Origin: Silvibacterium bohemicum
Lineage (GTDB): Bacteria > Acidobacteriota > Terriglobia > Terriglobales > Acidobacteriaceae
Length of the DNA stretch: 64,000 nucleotides
Assembly (NCBI RefSeq): GCF_001006305.1
Contig: NZ_LBHJ01000014.1
Location: 109,437 to 173,436 of the forward strand
Direction: 5' to 3'
Part shown: positions 60,273 to 64,000 of the stretch, piece by piece
Numbering within the stretch: the stretch's first letter is position 1
Layout of the letters: each line of letters begins with the position of its first letter
Notes under the pieces: generated by a model
What the model was told of the DNA's origin: nothing
Database searches by the model: none
Seen by the model: the letters and a program-made list of their open reading frames with translations, nothing else
Program-made: the position numbers and the translations under genes

Positions 60273-61532
60273 ATGAACGTGGTCTCTTTGACCGCCACGC
60301 TCGTGCTGGTCACCGCACTTTCTGCCTTCGGGCAGACGCCGGTGGCGAGTACGCCCACGTCCTTGTCCCAGCTTTTAGCTGAGGCCGGGGCAAACAACCC
60401 ACAAATCTCCGCAGCCGATCACGGCGTGCGGGCCGTCCGGCAAACGGTGCCGCAGGTGGCTACATTGCCGGACCCGAAATTCACCTACCAGCAGTTCAGT
60501 GTGGGCAGCCCAAAGCCGTTTGCCGGATACACCAACAGCGATTTCGCGTACATCGGCGTCGGAGCGTCGCAGGAATTGCCGTATCCAGGAAAATTGCGGG
60601 CGCGCGAAGATGTCGCCGAACGCGATGCCGACACGAAGCAAGCTGAAGTCGAAGTCACGAAGACCAGCATCGCAGACGCGGTGAAGGCTGATTACCTCCA
60701 ACTGGCCTATCTACAACAGACGCTTGGCATCCTGCGGCAAAACGAGTCTGTGCTTGACCAGCTCATTCAGGATGCGACGACCCATTATCAGGTCGGCCAA
60801 GGGATGCAGCAGGATGTCCTGCAGGCTCAGGTGAACCGGACGAAGATCGTGAAAGAGATCACGATGCACCATCAGCAGATGGGAGAGATACAGGCCCATC
60901 TCAAAGGGCTGCTTAGTCGGGACCAGGGCTCGCCCGACATTGTCACGGAAGACCTGGTCGAAACTCCGATCAAACACACCTCCGATGAATTGCTTGCGAT
61001 GATCCGACAGAACAACCCACGTATCCAGGTCGATGCGAGTTCCATTCGGAGGCAAGAAGCGCAGTTGGCCTCCGCGAAGCGTGAAGGAAAGCCGGACTTC
61101 GAGGTGGGCTATCTCTACGAAAACACCGACCGCAAGTATCGGGACTATTACATGTTCACCTTCGATGTACGTTTCCCTCGCAAGAAACGTGTCGATGCAG
61201 AGATCGCAGAGGCCACCGAGAAGCGTTCCGAATCACAACAAACGCTCAACGCGCATCTGCAACAGCAACTCGCCGAGGTCCAGGAAGGGTATGTCAAAGC
61301 AACTAGCGATGAAGAGTTGTTGAAGGAATATCGGGAAGGGCTGGTCCCACAATCGGATGCAGCCTATCGGGCGACACTGAGCGCGTATGCGTCCAATCGC
61401 GAGCCGTTTGTTCACGTTCTCTCATACTTCACCGACCTTTTGAGTTTGAGGCTCGAATACGCGCAGACGCTCGTGGATCACGAAGCTGCTCTGGCCCACC
61501 TTGAAACTCTGACAGGAGCGACACTGCGATGA
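60273..61532 (+). CDS. TolC-like outer-membrane efflux protein (CusC-type)
   Basis: A 419-residue protein: signal peptide (LVTALSAFGQTP), then two outer-membrane efflux repeats with heptad-rich coils such as QTLGILRQNESVLDQLIQD. It forms the outer-membrane channel of a tripartite pump. The stop overlaps the adaptor start by ATGA, so the pump is made as one unit. Confidence 0.88.
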   Translation: MNVVSLTATLVLVTALSAFGQTPVASTPTSLSQLLAEAGANNPQISAADHGVRAVRQTVPQVATLPDPKFTYQQFSVGSPKPFAGYTNSDFAYIGVGASQELPYPGKLRAREDVAERDADTKQAEVEVTKTSIADAVKADYLQLAYLQQTLGILRQNESVLDQLIQDATTHYQVGQGMQQDVLQAQVNRTKIVKEITMHHQQMGEIQAHLKGLLSRDQGSPDIVTEDLVETPIKHTSDELLAMIRQNNPRIQVDASSIRRQEAQLASAKREGKPDFEVGYLYENTDRKYRDYYMFTFDVRFPRKKRVDAEIAEATEKRSESQQTLNAHLQQQLAEVQEGYVKATSDEELLKEYREGLVPQSDAAYRATLSAYASNREPFVHVLSYFTDLLSLRLEYAQTLVDHEAALAHLETLTGATLR

Positions 61533-63127
61533 ACAAATATATCTTGAGAACCTCACTCGTCTGGATTACCATCCTGGCCGTTCTCGCAGGAATATGGGCC
61601 CACCGCTCTCATTCAATCAAGTTGCCAATGTCACAGCGGTCGCCGATGTCCGCAGACCCACAGCCGGTCGCCTCCGGTCCGCCAGCCACAGCGGACGAGC
61701 CCAAGCCATCCATGTCAGATATGCCGAATATGAAGGTAGATGCTCCGCTCGTTCCCGTGCAGCTCACACCCGAGAGGATGCAGAGCATTGGTGTGCAGCT
61801 TGGCACGGTCGAGTACAAACAACTAAGCGACGACATACGCGCGACCGGCACGGTGGATATTAACGAGCGTCTTGTCTCCTATGTGCAGGTGCGCTTTCCC
61901 GGCTACATCCGCAAGGTGTTTGCCAATGCGACCTATCAGTATGTGCGCAAGGGTGAACCGCTCTTCACCATCTACAGCCCCGATCTCGTCGCCACGCAGC
62001 AGGAGTATCTGCTGGCACGGCAGAACCAGAAGACCATGAGTGCAAGCACTATCGATGGTGTTGCGGATGGTGCGGCCACGCTTTCGGTCGCTGCGGAGCA
62101 GCGGCTACAGCAATGGGACATACCCGAGAGTGAAATCGCAAAACTGAAGCAGACCGGCAAGCCGGTTACAGACCTCACCATCAACTCGCCAGTTGAGGGA
62201 TACATTACCGAGCGGAATGCTCTGCCCAATATGTATGCTGAACCCTCGACGAAGCTCTACACCGTCGCCGACCTGTCGCGCGTGTGGGTGTATGCCCAAG
62301 TCTTCCAGGACGACATAGGCCGCGTAAAGCCAGGTGATACCGCGCAGATTACCGTCGATTCGTATCCGGGCCGCACCTTCTCTGGTCAGATCGAAGAGAT
62401 CCTGCCACAGGTGGATATGGCGACACGCACGGTTCGTGTGCGGTTGGCTATGGCGAATCCGGGACTCAAACTGAAGCCGGGCATGTTCGTGAACGTCGAT
62501 CTTAAGACCAGCCTGGGACGCCAGCTTATTGTTCCTGCTTCGGCGGTCTTTCAATCCGGCACGCGGCAACTGATCTTCCTCAATCATGGCAATGGCAGTC
62601 TTGAGCCAAAAGAGATCGCAATTGGCCCCCGCGTCGGCGATGACTTTGTAGTGCTCAAGGGACTGAAGGCACACGAATCAATCGTCATATCTGCCAGCTT
62701 CCTCATCGACTCAGAAAGCCAGTTACAGGCTGCCGCAGGTTCCTTCGTGCCACCTGCGCCGGGTGCGGGGGGAAGTCCTTCAACAGCGAGCGCACCGGCT
62801 GCTGCTCAGGCAAATATCGACTTCACCACTGATCCCAACCCTCCGCAAAAAGGCAGCAACGTCTTTCGCGTGAAACTCACTGGTGCAGATGGAACTCCCA
62901 TTACTGGAGCTGATGTTTCAGTCACGTTCTATATGGCAGCAATGCCTGCAATGGGAATGGCCGCAATGAACGCAAGCGCCAAGCTGATCGACAAAGGCAA
63001 CGGCATGTATGAAGGAAGCGGTTCGCTGGACTCGGGCGGCACATATCAGGTCACCATCTCGGCTAAGAAAAATAGCCAGGTGATCGCCACCAAGCAATTG
63101 CGCTTGAACGCGGCAGGAGGCATGTAA
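61529..63127 (+). CDS. CusB-type RND efflux adaptor with FixH-like C-terminus
   Basis: A 532-residue membrane-fusion protein. A single N-terminal helix (LVWITILAVLAGIWAH) is followed by a Met-rich metal-binding stretch (SMSDMPNM), then the CusB barrel and hairpin (YVRKGEPLFTIYSPDLVATQQEY). About residues 435-530 (NVFRVKLTGADGTPITGADV onward) resemble a FixH/YtkA-like domain, found in some copper proteins. It probably carries metal from the periplasm to the pump. Confidence 0.88.
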   Translation: MNKYILRTSLVWITILAVLAGIWAHRSHSIKLPMSQRSPMSADPQPVASGPPATADEPKPSMSDMPNMKVDAPLVPVQLTPERMQSIGVQLGTVEYKQLSDDIRATGTVDINERLVSYVQVRFPGYIRKVFANATYQYVRKGEPLFTIYSPDLVATQQEYLLARQNQKTMSASTIDGVADGAATLSVAAEQRLQQWDIPESEIAKLKQTGKPVTDLTINSPVEGYITERNALPNMYAEPSTKLYTVADLSRVWVYAQVFQDDIGRVKPGDTAQITVDSYPGRTFSGQIEEILPQVDMATRTVRVRLAMANPGLKLKPGMFVNVDLKTSLGRQLIVPASAVFQSGTRQLIFLNHGNGSLEPKEIAIGPRVGDDFVVLKGLKAHESIVISASFLIDSESQLQAAAGSFVPPAPGAGGSPSTASAPAAAQANIDFTTDPNPPQKGSNVFRVKLTGADGTPITGADVSVTFYMAAMPAMGMAAMNASAKLIDKGNGMYEGSGSLDSGGTYQVTISAKKNSQVIATKQLRLNAAGGM

Positions 63128-64000
63128 TGCTTTCCAGAATTATTGACGTTTGCGCCCGCAATCGCTTCATCGTCTTCACCTGCGTGTTGCTGCTTACACT
63201 TGCTGGAATCTGGTCGTTGCAGCATGTGCCGCTAGATGCCTTACCGGACATCTCGGACGTGCAGGTGATCGTCCATACAGGGTGGGCAGGCGAGCCACCC
63301 GATGTGATTGAGGACCAGGTGACTTATCCAATCGTTACCAGCCTGCTGGCCGCCCCGCATGTCAAAGCCGTTCGCGCACAGACCATGTTGGGCGACTCCT
63401 ACGTCTACGTTGTTTTTGAGGATGGCACGGACCTCTACTGGGCACGCTCGCGTGTCATCGAATACCTCCAGCAGATCAGCGGGCGTTTGCCAGAGAACGT
63501 GCATCCTTCGATCGGCCCCGATGCAACGGGCGCCGGTTGGGTCTATGAGTATGCCATCGTTGATAAGAGCGGTAAACACAGTCTTGCCGACTTACGCAGC
63601 TTACAAGATTGGCATCTGCGCTATGCGCTGGAGACCGTACCTGGAGTGGCTGAAGTCGCCAGCATCGGCGGCTTCGTAAAGCAATATCAGGTACAACTTG
63701 ATCCCAACAAGCTGCTTGCCTATGGCATTCCGCTATCTACCGTCATCGACAAAGTAAAGATGAGCACGAACGAAGTCGGCGGCCGCGTTCTTAATTTGAG
63801 CGGTGCGGACTACATGATCCGCGGTCTCGGCTATCTGCGGTCTCTGGATGATCTCTCCACGGTTGCCGTGGGCAGCAAAAATGGGACACCTATCCTGATA
63901 CGCGATCTGGGGACGGTGAGCTTTGGCCCGGATATCCGCGAAGGGGTTGCCGAGTGGCATGGAGATGGGGAAACTGTCGGCGGGATCATCGTCATGCGCC
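63127..64000 (+). CDS. CusA/CzcA-type RND metal efflux pump (C-terminus outside window)
   Basis: The first 291 residues of a heavy-metal RND transporter: a first transmembrane helix (FIVFTCVLLLTLAGIWSLQ), DALPDISDVQVIVHT, and VVFEDGTDLYWARSRV, all family hallmarks. It starts 1 base inside the adaptor stop. It exports Cu(I)/Ag(I) or Co/Zn/Cd by proton exchange; the Met-rich partners favour copper or silver. The rest lies beyond the right edge. Confidence 0.92.
   Translation, partial: MLSRIIDVCARNRFIVFTCVLLLTLAGIWSLQHVPLDALPDISDVQVIVHTGWAGEPPDVIEDQVTYPIVTSLLAAPHVKAVRAQTMLGDSYVYVVFEDGTDLYWARSRVIEYLQQISGRLPENVHPSIGPDATGAGWVYEYAIVDKSGKHSLADLRSLQDWHLRYALETVPGVAEVASIGGFVKQYQVQLDPNKLLAYGIPLSTVIDKVKMSTNEVGGRVLNLSGADYMIRGLGYLRSLDDLSTVAVGSKNGTPILIRDLGTVSFGPDIREGVAEWHGDGETVGGIIVMR

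Overview
The window shows a 42-kb integrated mobile element inside what looks like an acidobacterial chromosome (Acidobacteriaceae-like). That assignment is an inference from flanking gene families: a secreted adenosine deaminase, a beta-propeller hybrid sensor kinase, a CusCBA-type metal efflux operon with a Cys-rich lead gene, and an acidobacterial-style tyrosine recombinase. No rRNA or marker gene is present to settle it.

Layout. 1-4.5 kb is chromosome: a PLP decarboxylase (cut by the window edge), a cold shock protein, a GT1 glycosyltransferase and a secreted adenosine deaminase. A complete tRNA-Phe(GAA) lies at 4798-4872. Its last 48 bases are repeated exactly at 46756-46803, which marks the two ends of the element. 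Just inside each end is a near-identical 24-bp arm-type repeat.

Inside the element, from left to right: integrase and excisionase; a Toprim protein; a VWA protein; small membrane proteins and a type IV coupling protein split in two; a TraD-like protein; a SorC-type regulator; a candidate oriT with MobC and an HUH relaxase; a cargo block (a large secreted protein with tail-fibre-like repeats, a 2OG-Fe(II) oxygenase, a broken methyltransferase, a GT2 glycosyltransferase, an ISNCY-like insertion sequence); an IetAS (AAA ATPase plus subtilase) module; a four-gene methyltransferase, Abi-like, helicase and GIY-YIG nuclease operon; ArdC antirestriction protein and a possible HEPN protein; a truncated SRAP gene; a small RHH partition protein, ParA with centromere-like repeats, RepA and seven phased iterons. 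No VirB genes are present. The element is therefore best described as an integrated plasmid, mobilizable by a helper, that carries its own replication, partition, defence and counter-defence genes.

The most unusual signal is a roughly 190-220-nt GC-rich leader with several possible hairpins, present four times in the same orientation. It precedes ArdC, two near-identical 62-residue acidic proteins (one of them upstream of the IetAS operon), and, in a truncated form, abuts the broken SRAP gene. This could be a shared cis-regulatory RNA, or a promoter that works when the DNA enters a new host as a single strand.

From 46.8 kb onward is a second integrase, placed as if it belonged to an older island at the same tRNA. 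Acidobacterial accessory genes follow: hydrolase/SDR/TetR, a sensor kinase, DoxX, propeller kinase plus response regulator, hydrolase/TetR, and the start of a CusCBA-like operon that runs off the right edge. Three related intergenic repeats sit between these gene groups.
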